Shown: positions 24,916 through 33,458, counted from the first letter of the stretch. The stretch: 39,626 bases of DNA from Kastovskya adunca ATA6-11-RM4 (GCA_019359445.1 JAHHHJ010000031.1:1-39626), one strand, 5' to 3'. The notes: generated by a model from the letters alone, not told the origin. Numbers and translations: made by a program.

Positions 24916-26109
24916 TTACCCTACTGTCACTCGTGGCAAACGCTGCTTAAAACCGCAGAGAATTTCCCAGGAAATAGTTTCTAAGGTTTCTGCCCAGTCG
25001 TCGGCGGAAATTTGCCATTCGCCATCTTTCCCAATTAGTGTCACGACCTCACCCGGTTGTAAATCGGGAATCTGGCTGACATCTAGCATCAGCTGATCCA
25101 TGGTAATTGCGCCAACTTGCTGTACTTTTTGACCGCGAATCAGCACAGTCAGTTTGTTTGAGAGGCTGCGAGGGACACCATCGGCATAGCCAATACCAAC
25201 GACAGCAAGACGCATTTCCCGCTCTGCCACAAACCGATAGCTGTAGCTGACACCCGTACCCGCCACAATCGTTTTCACTTGGGTGACGCGTGCTTTAACT
25301 TGCAAAGCGGGCTGGAGCTGAACGCTGTGAGATAGGTGCTCGGCAGGGTATAGACCATAAAGACCCAAACCTACACGCACCATGTCATAGTGGAGGGCGC
25401 GATCGCTTAATGTGCCAGCAGAGTTTGCCAAATGCAGTTTGTGGTGTGCCATCCCGGCTACGCGAATTTGCGCGATCGCCTCTTCAAAGCGCTGATGTTG
25501 CAGTTTTACCACCATTGGATTGGGGTCATCAGCGGTTGCTAGATGGGAATAAATACTAGCAATCTTGAGGGCTGGCAAGCATTTTACCAACTCGACAAAC
25601 TCTAGTGCCTCCTGCCAAGGCATCCCCAAGCGTGACATCCCAGTATCCAGCTTCAGATGTACAGGTAAGGTTTGGTCAATAGCAGCCAGAGTTTCAGAAA
25701 AAACCAAGGCTTGTTGCGGTGTACAAAGGGTCGGTTGCAACTGCCAAGCGGCGATCGCACGAATTTGTTCTGGAGTATTAACTGCCCCCAAGATCAGAAT
25801 CGGCGCGGTAATATCAGCTTCCCTGAGCGCAATTCCTTCTTCAACTGTTGCCACACCCAGCCAAGTTGCACCTGCCTTTAGCGCCGTCTTAGACACAGTT
25901 ACGGCTCCATGACCGTAAGCATCCGCTTTCACCACTGCCATCAAGTCAGTTCCTGGCTTCAGGAAACGCTTTAGCTGTTGGACATTATTCGTTAAAGCCG
26001 CTAAATTAATTTCTACCCAAGCGCGTTGGCAAAGCCCGACAGAGGTATCGCCTAAGGTAGGCATCACACCTGTGTTCGGTATCGGCGTAGTTTGCTCCCG
26101 ACTTAGCAT
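24916..26109 (-). CDS. alr: Alanine racemase
   Basis: Alr converts L-alanine to D-alanine for peptidoglycan, with PLP. Fold-type III barrel motifs are clear: AWVEINLAALTNNV, VVKADAYGHG with the PLP Lys61, LDTGMSRLGM, IYSHLATAD, HLANSAGTL, VRVGLGLYG, the catalytic Tyr (about Tyr289) in GTGVSYSYRF, GYADGVPR, and MDQLMLDVS with VTLIGKDG. The length of 397 aa includes about 28 extra N-terminal residues before AWVEINL; a later start is possible, but no better ATG with a ribosome site was found. Neighbours on both sides are unrelated. Confidence 0.96.
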   Translation of the reverse strand: MLSREQTTPIPNTGVMPTLGDTSVGLCQRAWVEINLAALTNNVQQLKRFLKPGTDLMAVVKADAYGHGAVTVSKTALKAGATWLGVATVEEGIALREADITAPILILGAVNTPEQIRAIAAWQLQPTLCTPQQALVFSETLAAIDQTLPVHLKLDTGMSRLGMPWQEALEFVELVKCLPALKIASIYSHLATADDPNPMVVKLQHQRFEEAIAQIRVAGMAHHKLHLANSAGTLSDRALHYDMVRVGLGLYGLYPAEHLSHSVQLQPALQVKARVTQVKTIVAGTGVSYSYRFVAEREMRLAVVGIGYADGVPRSLSNKLTVLIRGQKVQQVGAITMDQLMLDVSQIPDLQPGEVVTLIGKDGEWQISADDWAETLETISWEILCGFKQRLPRVTVG

Positions 26110-26540
26110 ATCTATTCACTCCCGATCAACTCACACCACTTACTGCCCTGTAGCCAAACCAATGGTTTTGCTTGTTACTAGAATGGCTTATAAGGTTATT
26201 CAGGAAGTGTATCGAGGGAACAGGATTTACACAAGATACAAAAATATCCTTGTTTATTGCAAAACTGTTTTAGGTCACTCAATATCGGTAGTTCCAGTAA
26301 ATTACTACAAAAATTTACTGTGATTCAAAAACGGTTACGTGCAATTAAAACTATTGTCTTTAAAATCTAGCTGCTGCCAATAAAATTGCCAAAATTACTT
26401 CTTTATTATTTTTAAGTAATTTCAAAAACTATCAAATGTTAACTTTCAGCTCAAACTAAAGCCATTTGAGTTTAGCCTGTCATTTTTACTCTTTATAAAT
26501 CGCTCAAGATTAAGAGAAGGGAGCGAAGATATAAAGCTTT
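26110..26540. other. AT-rich intergenic region without a recognised gene
   Basis: 431 bases upstream of alr, markedly more AT-rich than the flanking genes. It must contain the alr promoter. Longer frames crossing it have no protein-like character. No tRNA, hairpin array or HIP1 octamer was seen. Confidence 0.5.
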
Positions 26541-26639
26541 TTAGCGAGGCATATCAATTGCAGGTTGAAGCAAGAGCATAACTGCCCCCACAACAATAAA
26601 TGACAAAGTAACCAAAATCAAAGTTCTGTTTAACTGCAT
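26541..26639 (-). CDS. Possible 32-residue single-helix membrane microprotein
   Basis: An ATG frame of 32 codons plus TAA encodes MQLNRTLILVTLSF followed by IVVGAVMLLLQPAIDMPR. It has a short polar N-terminus, one hydrophobic helix (about residues 7-24) and a short polar tail. The architecture is that of the small photosynthetic and NDH-1 subunits, and the start LNRT faintly recalls PsbL, but it matches none I know. GAAGAAA lies about nine bases upstream of the ATG, a weak ribosome site. It stands alone in an otherwise empty 720-base gap. It may be chance. Confidence 0.35.
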   Translation of the reverse strand: MQLNRTLILVTLSFIVVGAVMLLLQPAIDMPR

Positions 26640-26791
26640 TTTTGTATTTCTTCGGCAACTGAATATCAACTAGCAAATCAGTAAAAGTAAAAAATAGCCT
26701 CTCTCCGAAGACACAATTTTTATTTAATAGTTCTTTATTCATAACTAGCTCAATTAGATATCAAATGTGAGAGGCTACCGACTCCCGACTC

Positions 26792-26821
26792 AGATCCCCG
26801 ACTTCTTTAAGTCGGGGATCT
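26792..26821. repeat. 13-bp perfect hairpin repeat
   Basis: AGATCCCCGACTT (26792-26804) and AAGTCGGGGATCT (26809-26821) flank a CTTT loop. This GATCCCCGACTTC-type palindrome is common between cyanobacterial genes. It ends 12 bases from the methyltransferase stop and could terminate it. Confidence 0.7.
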
Positions 26822-26833
26822 CTCTTTTATTGC

Positions 26834-27598
26834 CTAGGCTTTAATAGCAACTATGCGGATTCTGCGGTAATCCGCTATCCAAGTTCCATCTCGATACAGT
26901 AGGGGCTTTAGGCGCTGCTCAATTACTCGGAGCGCGATCGCTTTTTGGTCAGCCGACAATGCTGCGAGAAAACGGCTAGCGAACATTTCAATCCAGTTCG
27001 CCATGCCTGACTTTCCCTCTTCCAAAGGTGTTGGACGGTCAAATAGAACCGCATAGGTTACGTCAAATCCTTGCTGTTCCAACCGAGTTGCATACTCACC
27101 GATACTCGGAAAATACCAGGGGCTTATCTTCTCTAAAGACCCATAGCCCATCGTTTCCAGGACACTATAGAGGGCTGTAGCGATCGCGTTGATATTCCCT
27201 TTACCCCCAAATTCTGCAACAAAGCGCCCTCCTGGCTTCAGTGCCTCTCGAAGGCAACGAATCACAGCATCCGGTTCTGGAATCCAATGCAGTACGGCGT
27301 TAGAAAAGATAGCATCAAACGGCTGCTCAACCTGAAAATCCTTAGCATCTGCAACAGCAAACTGGAGATGAGGATAGTTAGCTGTTGCCTTCTCAATCAT
27401 GGCGAGGGATTGGTCGATTCCCATTACTTCTGCTCCAACCGCTGCAATTTTCTGGGTTAGTTGCCCAGTACCGCAGCCGAGGTCAAGAATTCGCTCCCTT
27501 GGTTGCGGAGACAGTAGGGTCAGTAAGTCTTCGCCATACTGCCAAACAAATGCGTGTTTAGTCTCATAAAAGGCAGTATTCCAGCAATTTTCTGGCAT
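26834..27598 (-). CDS. Class I SAM-dependent methyltransferase
   Basis: A 254-aa Rossmann-fold methyltransferase resembling trans-aconitate/malonyl-ACP-type enzymes. Motif I is ILDLGCGTGQLTQKIA (37-52), the acidic loop is VMGIDQS, motif II is FAVADAKDF, then FDAIFSNAVLHWIPEP and LREALKPGGRFVAEFGG. The C-terminal cap (FPSIGEYATRLEQQGFDV) is typical of the Tam-like subgroup. Substrate is unknown and probably a small acid. It is transcribed divergently from a LysR regulator 148 bases away, the usual arrangement for LysR and its target. Confidence 0.9.
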   Translation of the reverse strand: MPENCWNTAFYETKHAFVWQYGEDLLTLLSPQPRERILDLGCGTGQLTQKIAAVGAEVMGIDQSLAMIEKATANYPHLQFAVADAKDFQVEQPFDAIFSNAVLHWIPEPDAVIRCLREALKPGGRFVAEFGGKGNINAIATALYSVLETMGYGSLEKISPWYFPSIGEYATRLEQQGFDVTYAVLFDRPTPLEEGKSGMANWIEMFASRFLAALSADQKAIALRVIEQRLKPLLYRDGTWIADYRRIRIVAIKA

Positions 27599-27746
27599 CG
27601 TACAATTCTCCTCATCGACGGTTTTCCATCACCCAAATAATTTCTGGATAGTGGTTTAGTCATTACAGTAGGAAAGATGATTAAAGTTGTCCAATATATT
27701 TTTCACGCGCTATTAATATCTAAAAAGTATTAGTTTCTGAATTGGT

Positions 27747-28628
27747 ATGGAACTGCGACACCTACGGTACTTTGTGATGTTGGCGGAGGAGCTACACTTC
27801 GGACGAGCAGCGGAGCGATTGCATATTTCCCAACCCCCTCTAAGCCAGCAAATTCGTCAAATGGAAGCTGAGTTGGACTTTCAACTGTTTCACCGTACAA
27901 AACGAACGGTGCAGCTAACTGAAGCTGGACAGGTTTTTGCGGAAGAATCGCGGCGGATTCTCAGACAGCTTGAGCAGGGGATTCAGATTAGTCGTCAAAT
28001 TAGTCGGGGTGAGAGGGGGCAACTTGTTGTCGGCTTCGTTGGTTCTGCGGCGTACAATGTTCTCCCCGAAATTCTTCGTAGGTTCCGCACCTGTTTCCCA
28101 GAGGTAAGGCTTCAATTGCATGAATTGACGACCGACCAACAATTGGAAGGGTTGCGGGAAGGTCGGATTGATGTAGGATTTGTCCGTCCTCCCGTTGAGG
28201 AAGACATCTTTAGCTCAGAAATAGTCTTTCAGGAGCCGTTGATGGTGGCGTTACCTGAGACTCATCAATTAGCAAATCAAGCCGATGTATCGCTGCGATC
28301 GCTTGTAGGGGAACCCTTCATTTTGTTTCCTCGTTTGCTGGCTCCCGGACTGTATGACCACATTATTAGCCTTTGCCAGCAGGCAAAATTTAGCCCAAAC
28401 ATAACCCAGGAAGCGATTCAAATGCAAACGATTGTTAGTCTTGTAGCGGCTGAGATGGGAGTAGCAATTGTGCCAGCATCGCTGCAAAATTTACAGCGAA
28501 CAGGAGTGGTTTACAAAGCAGTACAGGAACCAACTCCCCAAGTAGCGATCACGATGATTTGGCGCGGCAATGATACAGCCCCAACTGTCCAACGGTTTAA
28601 AGAAATTGTTACAGGTGATAACGAATAA
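27747..28628 (+). CDS. LysR-type transcriptional regulator
   Basis: The 293-aa protein starts MELRHLRYFVMLAEELHFGRAAERLHISQPPLSQQIRQMEAEL, an N-terminal winged helix-turn-helix. It continues with the effector domain from about residue 90 (GQLVVGFVGSAAYNVLPEIL, LREGRIDVGFVRPP, EPLMVALPETHQLA, VAAEMGVAIVPASLQ). The RPP and PLMVALP features place it near the BenM/CatM subgroup, which senses aromatic or organic acids. Effector is unknown. Divergence from the methyltransferase suggests that gene is its target. It converges on the metallophosphoesterase with only 7 bases between the stops. Confidence 0.93.
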   Translation: MELRHLRYFVMLAEELHFGRAAERLHISQPPLSQQIRQMEAELDFQLFHRTKRTVQLTEAGQVFAEESRRILRQLEQGIQISRQISRGERGQLVVGFVGSAAYNVLPEILRRFRTCFPEVRLQLHELTTDQQLEGLREGRIDVGFVRPPVEEDIFSSEIVFQEPLMVALPETHQLANQADVSLRSLVGEPFILFPRLLAPGLYDHIISLCQQAKFSPNITQEAIQMQTIVSLVAAEMGVAIVPASLQNLQRTGVVYKAVQEPTPQVAITMIWRGNDTAPTVQRFKEIVTGDNE

Positions 28629-28635
28629 AGTAACC

Positions 28636-30213
28636 TTAAAATTCAAAAGGCTCCAGTGCAGTGTCACTCCATTGATGTTTAATGCGTTCGGAAATAAACG
28701 GTCGAACCACAAATTTTGGTGGGCAACCCTCCAGAACATCGATCCGCACAAACGAGTAAGGACGGCGTTTTTTTGAGCCGTGACCGTAACGACCAACATA
28801 AAGATGCGATCGCGCCACCTGTCGCATCTCCTCACCCTCTTGCTCATTCCCAAAGCACTCCATCAAATCCCCTCCCTCAACACGCTGACGGCGCAAACTG
28901 TGACCACTACCTCCACAAACAATCCAGTTGATGTGCGAGTCAGCATGTCCCGTATCGCCTGTTTTGAGATATTCCAGGCAGTGAGCGTGACCGTTCAACA
29001 CCAAATCCACCAGCGGACGCCCCTGGGTTTCTTCGCCTACCTCCTGCGCCACTTCATCTAGAACTTGACGGAGGTGATAACGAATCTCCATGGTTTGTGC
29101 TTGTTCCCACTTGGTTGCTTCCGTCACATAGGGTGGATGATGGAAAAAGATCACCCGCCCCCGTACTTCCTTAGTGTTCCAGGACTGAATCAATTTGTGC
29201 TTCAACCAGCTAAGCTGCTCGAAGTCAGTCACAGGGGACTTATCCGCGTTCAGTTTTTTCTCAATATCAAGCTGAATTTCTTCTATCTGCTCCAGTTTTG
29301 CCCGATGATCATCAAGTTGATCAGAATCTTCAGGAATCTCCGGATTCAGTTCCCCTGCACGCTGCATAATTTGCTCTTTTTGCTGCTCCAGTTCCTCCAG
29401 ACGTTGAGCCAGTTGGCGGCGCAGCGCGTCCCCCTCCTTGGTATTTGGTAGGGGAGAAGGGGCATTAAAAGTATTTGAATCTAGCCCAAAGAAGTCAATC
29501 CCACCATTACGGAAGGTGTAATAGCGATTAGGTAATCGCGTAAAGTCTCCTGGTGTATAGCGCAGGCAGCGACCTGTGTCGGTAGAGACTGTGTAATAAC
29601 GATCTAGGTGACGCACTAGTTCTTCTTGATCGTCAATGTCTTTCAAGTAATCAAGGAATGCTTGGGCATAAGCCTTCCCTTGAAAAGAACCGTGCCAACC
29701 AACATCTAAATTTATTTTTGAGCGCAGCAGACGGCGCAAAGGTAAGGCAAGCTGTACAAGCACACCATAAACAACGGGTAGGTCATAGTAATCGTGATTA
29801 CCCAGTACGGGGAGAAATGGCTGGTTAAAAACCATCTGGTCATAGGCAATCTTATGAGGTTTCTCTCCACCGACAAGAAATTCTTGATAGGGCGAAATGA
29901 AATTGTTTTGGTAGTACTCGCTAGAACCAACCAAATAAATTACATCACCTGTATGCAAGACAAATCGACAGTCATCACGGTGGGCAAGCATCTGTTGTGC
30001 AATTTGTCGTTGCGGGCTGTGTCCCTGATGAGAACCCGAACCACTATCACCGACTACCAAAAAGGAGAATTCGGGACTATCGGCAACACTCTCATCAAAA
30101 ACCAGTCGAGTTTGGTCAATGTCCCGCTCTACGATTAGGGGATCTTGCCACTTTACCCGTTGCTTCATTTTGCGGATTTTGGCAGAAATCGGCGGATCGG
30201 AGACAAACTTCAT
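28636..30213 (-). CDS. Calcineurin-like metallophosphoesterase
   Basis: This 525-aa protein carries all five metal motifs in order: GDSGSG (Asp56), LHTGDVIY (Asp90), LGNHDYYD (Asn139-His140), FFHHPPY and NGHAHCLEY. The order and the tyrosines resemble purple-acid-phosphatase relatives, but there is no signal peptide, so it is probably cytoplasmic. An inserted helical region rich in Glu, Gln and Lys (about 270-330, RRQLAQRLEELEQQKEQIMQ onward) is predicted coiled coil and separates the GNHD half from the HH half. A second insertion lies at about 150-200. The substrate is unknown. The gene stops 7 bases from the convergent LysR gene, leaving no room for a separate terminator. Confidence 0.9.
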   Translation of the reverse strand: MKFVSDPPISAKIRKMKQRVKWQDPLIVERDIDQTRLVFDESVADSPEFSFLVVGDSGSGSHQGHSPQRQIAQQMLAHRDDCRFVLHTGDVIYLVGSSEYYQNNFISPYQEFLVGGEKPHKIAYDQMVFNQPFLPVLGNHDYYDLPVVYGVLVQLALPLRRLLRSKINLDVGWHGSFQGKAYAQAFLDYLKDIDDQEELVRHLDRYYTVSTDTGRCLRYTPGDFTRLPNRYYTFRNGGIDFFGLDSNTFNAPSPLPNTKEGDALRRQLAQRLEELEQQKEQIMQRAGELNPEIPEDSDQLDDHRAKLEQIEEIQLDIEKKLNADKSPVTDFEQLSWLKHKLIQSWNTKEVRGRVIFFHHPPYVTEATKWEQAQTMEIRYHLRQVLDEVAQEVGEETQGRPLVDLVLNGHAHCLEYLKTGDTGHADSHINWIVCGGSGHSLRRQRVEGGDLMECFGNEQEGEEMRQVARSHLYVGRYGHGSKKRRPYSFVRIDVLEGCPPKFVVRPFISERIKHQWSDTALEPFEF

Positions 30214-30309
30214 GAAAAATTACTCCCAAATGACCAGCTCAAACATGGCTAAGCTGTTCCCATAAAAGCTGATTTTACCTGCCACAAGCAAATACAATCT
30301 TCTACTTGA

Positions 30310-30328
30310 GGTGATGCCTAATGGCAAG
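30310..30328. mobile_element. Candidate IS1-family terminal repeat
   Basis: GGTGATGCC at 30310-30318 shares GGTGATGC with the terminal repeat of IS1 and with the motif at 4021. It lies beyond the stop of the IS1-type transposase relic, in the position expected for that element's right end. Confidence 0.4.
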
Positions 30329-30392
30329 TCCAGCCAAAATTGCAGCATTTTGTCAGGTAAAAAATTATGCGTTGCAGAATAGCGGGATGAAT

Positions 30393-30625
30393 TAGACGGG
30401 CAGGGGCACATCTCCAAACTTAGGATAGTGCAGTAGCAATCGGATTGAGTATCTCAGCATTTCCTCAGACTTGGAATAACACAGTGTCTTGCGGTGCAGT
30501 CTTGCCAGATAGTGTCGCAATCTCGTATTTTCTCCTTCTACCCGGGTCATATACGTTTTGCTCACAATCTGATCTCCAGGCGGAATAAAACCTGGATATA
30601 CGCTCCAACCATCAGTGACATATAG
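30393..30625 (-). pseudogene. IS1-family transposase, C-terminal fragment
   Basis: Read on the minus strand, an open frame without a start encodes YVTDGWSVYPGFIPPGDQIV, then TYMTRVEGENTRLRHYLARL, then HRKTLCYSKSEEML and VPLPV before TAA at 30393-30395. This matches the IS1 InsB end (YITDDWGAY..., TQRIERQNLNLRTRIKRL..., RTICFSRSVEIH), the DDE catalytic C-terminus. The N-terminal two thirds are missing: at 30616-30648 the coding sequence runs into an inverted-repeat element. The fragment cannot be active. Confidence 0.8.
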
Positions 30626-30738
30626 CAGCCCTAAATGAGTCGTGAGATACTTTTTCTCTCTTTAACTTCCTCTGTGTTCTCTGTGACTCTGTGGTTCGTT
30701 AATAAATCTCACAATTGACTTGAGATTGCTATATGTCA
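30616..30738. mobile_element. MITE-like element with 33-base inverted repeats
   Basis: Arms 30616-30648 and 30706-30738 are inverted copies. The outer 12 bases (TGACATATAGCA/TGCTATATGTCA) and inner 7 bases (GTGAGAT/ATCTCAC) match perfectly. Of the 14 between, 6 match and 7 of the 8 differences are transitions. The core contains the CTCTGTGTTCTCTGTGACTC-type sequence found between genes in many cyanobacteria. No transposase is inside, so it would be non-autonomous. It truncates the IS1 fragment on one side and overlaps the upstream ATG of the Imm10-like gene on the other. Confidence 0.6.
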
Positions 30739-30759
30739 TTCAAGAATATAGGTAGATTA

Positions 30760-31137
30760 ATGAAAATGGAATTTTTTGCAAGTAGCTTTGAAGCTATTGA
30801 AACCAATTTGTATATTGGCTTTTCTGAAACAGAGGGGGGTGAACATTATTTCATCATGACACGAGATGAAGCGTCTCAAGAAGAGGCTGTTCCTAATAGG
30901 AAAAATATTTACGTCGAACTGGACGATGAAAATTGGTCAGAAGACGTAGGTATCAATAAGGTTATTCTTAGCCGTAATCAAATTATTATTAGTTTCGGTT
31001 CCGATACCATAAATCTTCCAGAGTCAGATGAAATTATAATTAATTTCTCTTTAAAAGATTCTGACTTTGAGAGGCTACAGAACGTCTTACAGAAGATAAT
31101 GCTGGTTTATGAGGATAGACTGAGTTTAATTAATTAG
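30760..31137 (+). CDS. Imm10-family-like immunity protein
   Basis: The 125-residue core reads as Imm10, a family that protects against toxins of polymorphic (Rhs/CDI/T6SS-type) systems. It has an N-terminal strand FFASSFEAIETNLYIGFSE, then HYFIMTRDE, NIYVELDDENWSEDVGINKVILSRNQIIISF and the acidic DEIIINFSLKDSDFERLQNVLQKI. I assign the family from memory of this strand order, not a search. An upstream in-frame ATG at 30733 lies inside the adjacent inverted-repeat element, so I prefer ATG 30760. The gene is AT-rich and lacks HIP1, unlike its neighbours, suggesting acquisition. Rhs-type sequence follows immediately; no intact toxin is present. Confidence 0.65.
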   Translation: MKMEFFASSFEAIETNLYIGFSETEGGEHYFIMTRDEASQEEAVPNRKNIYVELDDENWSEDVGINKVILSRNQIIISFGSDTINLPESDEIIINFSLKDSDFERLQNVLQKIMLVYEDRLSLIN

Positions 31138-31324
31138 TTAATGTCCTCGCTGTTGGCAATTTAGAAGGAACTGATTTTCCGAATAGTGCTGTTGAAACTC
31201 GGACTTACGATGAGTTGAATCGGTTTATGTTTATGGGTACGATTTGCTTGGTAAGTTGCAGGGAAATCAATCGGAGTTTTATCACTCGGATGGGTTGGGT
31301 TCTACGCTTATTTTATTGATGGAC
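31137..31324 (+). pseudogene. Rhs/YD-repeat protein remnant (frameshifted)
   Basis: One frame gives ETRTYDELNR (31194-31223), a typical YD-repeat end. A different frame gives LQGNQSEFYHSDGLGST (31256-31306), the Rhs core motif FYHxDGLGSTR. These normally lie far apart in one large open frame; here they are about 30 bases apart in different frames. An internal deletion and a frameshift are implied. It begins at the stop of the Imm10-like gene, as when immunity cassettes accumulate between displaced rhs tips. Confidence 0.7.
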
Positions 31325-31785
31325 TAGCCTTTGCAACGGAGAGTCTAGCGGGAATTTTTCGAGGACAGGGTAAAGCCGAGCATCTAAAATTGTTGCTCTG
31401 GTTATCGGGAGGCGCAAGTTTACTGTCAGGACTGGTATTTGCACTAATTTTTGTTTTTTTACCAGGTCTTTTCAGTTTGCTGACTACTTTACCAGAAGTG
31501 AGCGATCGCATCGGCAACTACACACCCTGGCTCTTGCCTGTGCTGGGTTTCGGCTCAATTGCCTATATGCTTGATGGCTACTTTCTGGGACTGACTGAAG
31601 GGAAAATCTTACGACAATCAGCAATAATCGCCGCACTGGTGGGGTTTGCTCCTGTTGCTCTGGCAGCGTGGATAGTTGGAAGTATTCAGTTGCTGTGGTT
31701 AGCACTGTCGCTGTTTATGGTAGTGCGGGCGGTAACTTTGGGGATACGGGTGCCTCAAACTCTAGATTCCCAAGGTTTACCCTAA
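31303..31785 (+). pseudogene. DinF-type MATE efflux transporter, C-terminal fragment
   Basis: An open frame without a proper start begins YAYFIDGLAFATESLAGIF and continues through about five hydrophobic segments (LKLLLWLSGGASLLSG, ALIFVFLPGLFSLLT, NYTPWLLPVLGFGSIAYMLD, RQSAIIAALVGFAPVALAAW, LLWLALSLFMVVRAVTLG). This aligns in order with the C-terminal half of E. coli DinF (DGFAYAVEAHSG..., LLPLVGVWCYLLDGMFIG..., LWLALTVFLALRGLSLA). Complete DinF proteins have about 440 residues; about 160 remain. The N-terminal half is not in the window, and the break coincides with the Rhs fragment. Internal ATG/TTG starts exist, but a half-transporter is unlikely to work. Confidence 0.8.
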
Positions 31786-31943
31786 ATCTAATATCATTAG
31801 CCGTTGCCCATCAAGGTATAACGATAGACTCAATAATGAACAAGTCACTGAGCCTAGATTATTTGACTCTATAGAGCCACTAGAAAAGGATGTAGCTGAA
31901 GTTGATTCCATCGCGATCGCCTAATGTTGTTATTAGTAATCCA

Positions 31944-33458
31944 ATGAGTGACTCTATGCTTGCATCTCCACAATCTGCTCATCTTCCTCAGTTGTCGGAA
32001 TCCATTGCCGGATTGCCCAACATTTCTGGTTGGGAAACAGCAGTTCAGGAGGTTGTTCATCATAACGAACCCGTATTTTTACCTAGAACCAATCTGCGCC
32101 TAGAAGACATTACAGCTACATTTGCGATCGCTCTCCACATGCACCAACCGACTGTCCCCGGTGGTGCCAATGGTGAGTTGATCAACAACCTGCAATATAT
32201 GTTTGAGCATCAAGGGGAAGGCGATAACCACAACGCTGGAGTTTTTGCGGAATGCTATCGCCGTATGGGAGACTTCATCCCAGAACTCGTCGCCAACGGT
32301 GCCAATCCCCGCATCATGCTTGACTATTCTGGCAACCTGCTTTGGGGTGTGCAGCAAATGGGACGCGGTGACATTATTGATAGCCTTAAACGCATTACTT
32401 GCGATCGCACCTACCAGCCTTATGTGGAGTGGTTGGGATCGATGTGGAGCCATACCGTTGTTCCCTCCACTCCCATCCCCGACATCAAGCTGCACATTCA
32501 AGCTTGGCAACACTACTTCGCCGCCGTCTTTGGTTGGGAAGCCTTAGCCCGTGTCAAAGGCTTCTCCCCACCGGAAATGCACCTACCCAACCACCCGGAT
32601 ACTCTCTTTGAATTCATCAAAGCCCTGAAAGAGTGCGGCTATCGCTGGTTAATGGTGCAAGAACACTCGGTAGAAACCCTCAACGGAGAAGGCATATCTC
32701 AAAAACATCTCCCTCACCGTTTAGTTGCTCGTAACTCAAAGGGTGAAACCATCAGCATTACTGCCTTAATTAAAACCCAAGGTTCAGACACCAAATTGGT
32801 AGGACAAATGCAGCCCTACTGGGAAGCGAAAACTCTTTCCCCCCAACCTTTAGGAAGTGTGTCTGTCCCCCCCATCGTTACCCAAATCGGTGATGGAGAA
32901 AATGGCGGCGTCATGATGAATGAGTTTCCCAGTGCCTTCTTCCAATCCTGGAATGAAATGGCATCAAACGCTGGCAAATCAGGCGTTGTGGGTGTCAACG
33001 GCACAGAATATCTAGAACTCATTGAAGCCGCCGGATGCTCTCCCGATGACTTCCCCACCTGTCAAGCCGTAGGACAGCATTTGATCTGGGAACGAGTTTC
33101 CCCAGACAATGCTCAACCCGACACAGTTGCTAATGCGATCGCCCAACTCAAGGAATCTCACCCAAACTTTCACATGGATGGCGCATCCTGGACAAATCAC
33201 CTTAGTTGGGTGCAAGGGTACGAAAATGTCCTCTCTCCAATGAATCAACTCAGCGTGCTGTTTCATGAAAAAGTTGATACCTTACTCACTGCTGATGATG
33301 CTGAATCTATTACCCAGCAAAACCGTTACCGTGAAGCCCTGATGTACAATCTGTTGCTCCAAACGAGCTGTTTTCGCTATTGGGGGCAGGGGATGTGGAC
33401 TGACTACGCTCAAGAGCTTTACCGACGGGGTGAAGCGTTGCTAAAGGCAAACTTCTAG
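31944..33458 (+). CDS. Glycoside hydrolase family 57-type protein
   Basis: GH57 enzymes act on alpha-glucans (amylases, 4-alpha-glucanotransferases, branching enzymes). This 504-aa protein starts its catalytic barrel with FAIALHMHQPTVPGG, the family HxHQP motif. It shows GDNHNAGVFAECYRRM, IMLDYSGNLLWGV, GSMWSHTVVPSTPIPD, SPPEMHLPNHPDTLFEFIKALKECGYRWLMVQEHS and PPIVTQIGDGENGGVMMNEFP. There is no signal peptide, so it is probably cytoplasmic and linked to glycogen or oligosaccharide turnover; specificity is not readable. The frame opens upstream with TTG 31902; ATG 31944 (MSDSMLAS) is preferred. It stands alone, just right of the accessory scar. Confidence 0.9.
   Translation: MSDSMLASPQSAHLPQLSESIAGLPNISGWETAVQEVVHHNEPVFLPRTNLRLEDITATFAIALHMHQPTVPGGANGELINNLQYMFEHQGEGDNHNAGVFAECYRRMGDFIPELVANGANPRIMLDYSGNLLWGVQQMGRGDIIDSLKRITCDRTYQPYVEWLGSMWSHTVVPSTPIPDIKLHIQAWQHYFAAVFGWEALARVKGFSPPEMHLPNHPDTLFEFIKALKECGYRWLMVQEHSVETLNGEGISQKHLPHRLVARNSKGETISITALIKTQGSDTKLVGQMQPYWEAKTLSPQPLGSVSVPPIVTQIGDGENGGVMMNEFPSAFFQSWNEMASNAGKSGVVGVNGTEYLELIEAAGCSPDDFPTCQAVGQHLIWERVSPDNAQPDTVANAIAQLKESHPNFHMDGASWTNHLSWVQGYENVLSPMNQLSVLFHEKVDTLLTADDAESITQQNRYREALMYNLLLQTSCFRYWGQGMWTDYAQELYRRGEALLKANF

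Noticed and set aside
26072-26323. 83-codon frame upstream of alr
   Set aside because: It starts inside alr on the opposite strand and has no recognisable features.
26554-26742. 62-codon minus-strand frame
   Set aside because: Aromatic-rich and irregular; the overlapping 32-codon frame has a far more protein-like hydrophobic helix.
31390-31785. Stand-alone 131-residue membrane protein
   Set aside because: The frame stays open upstream with clear DinF similarity, so the internal start belongs to a truncated MATE gene.
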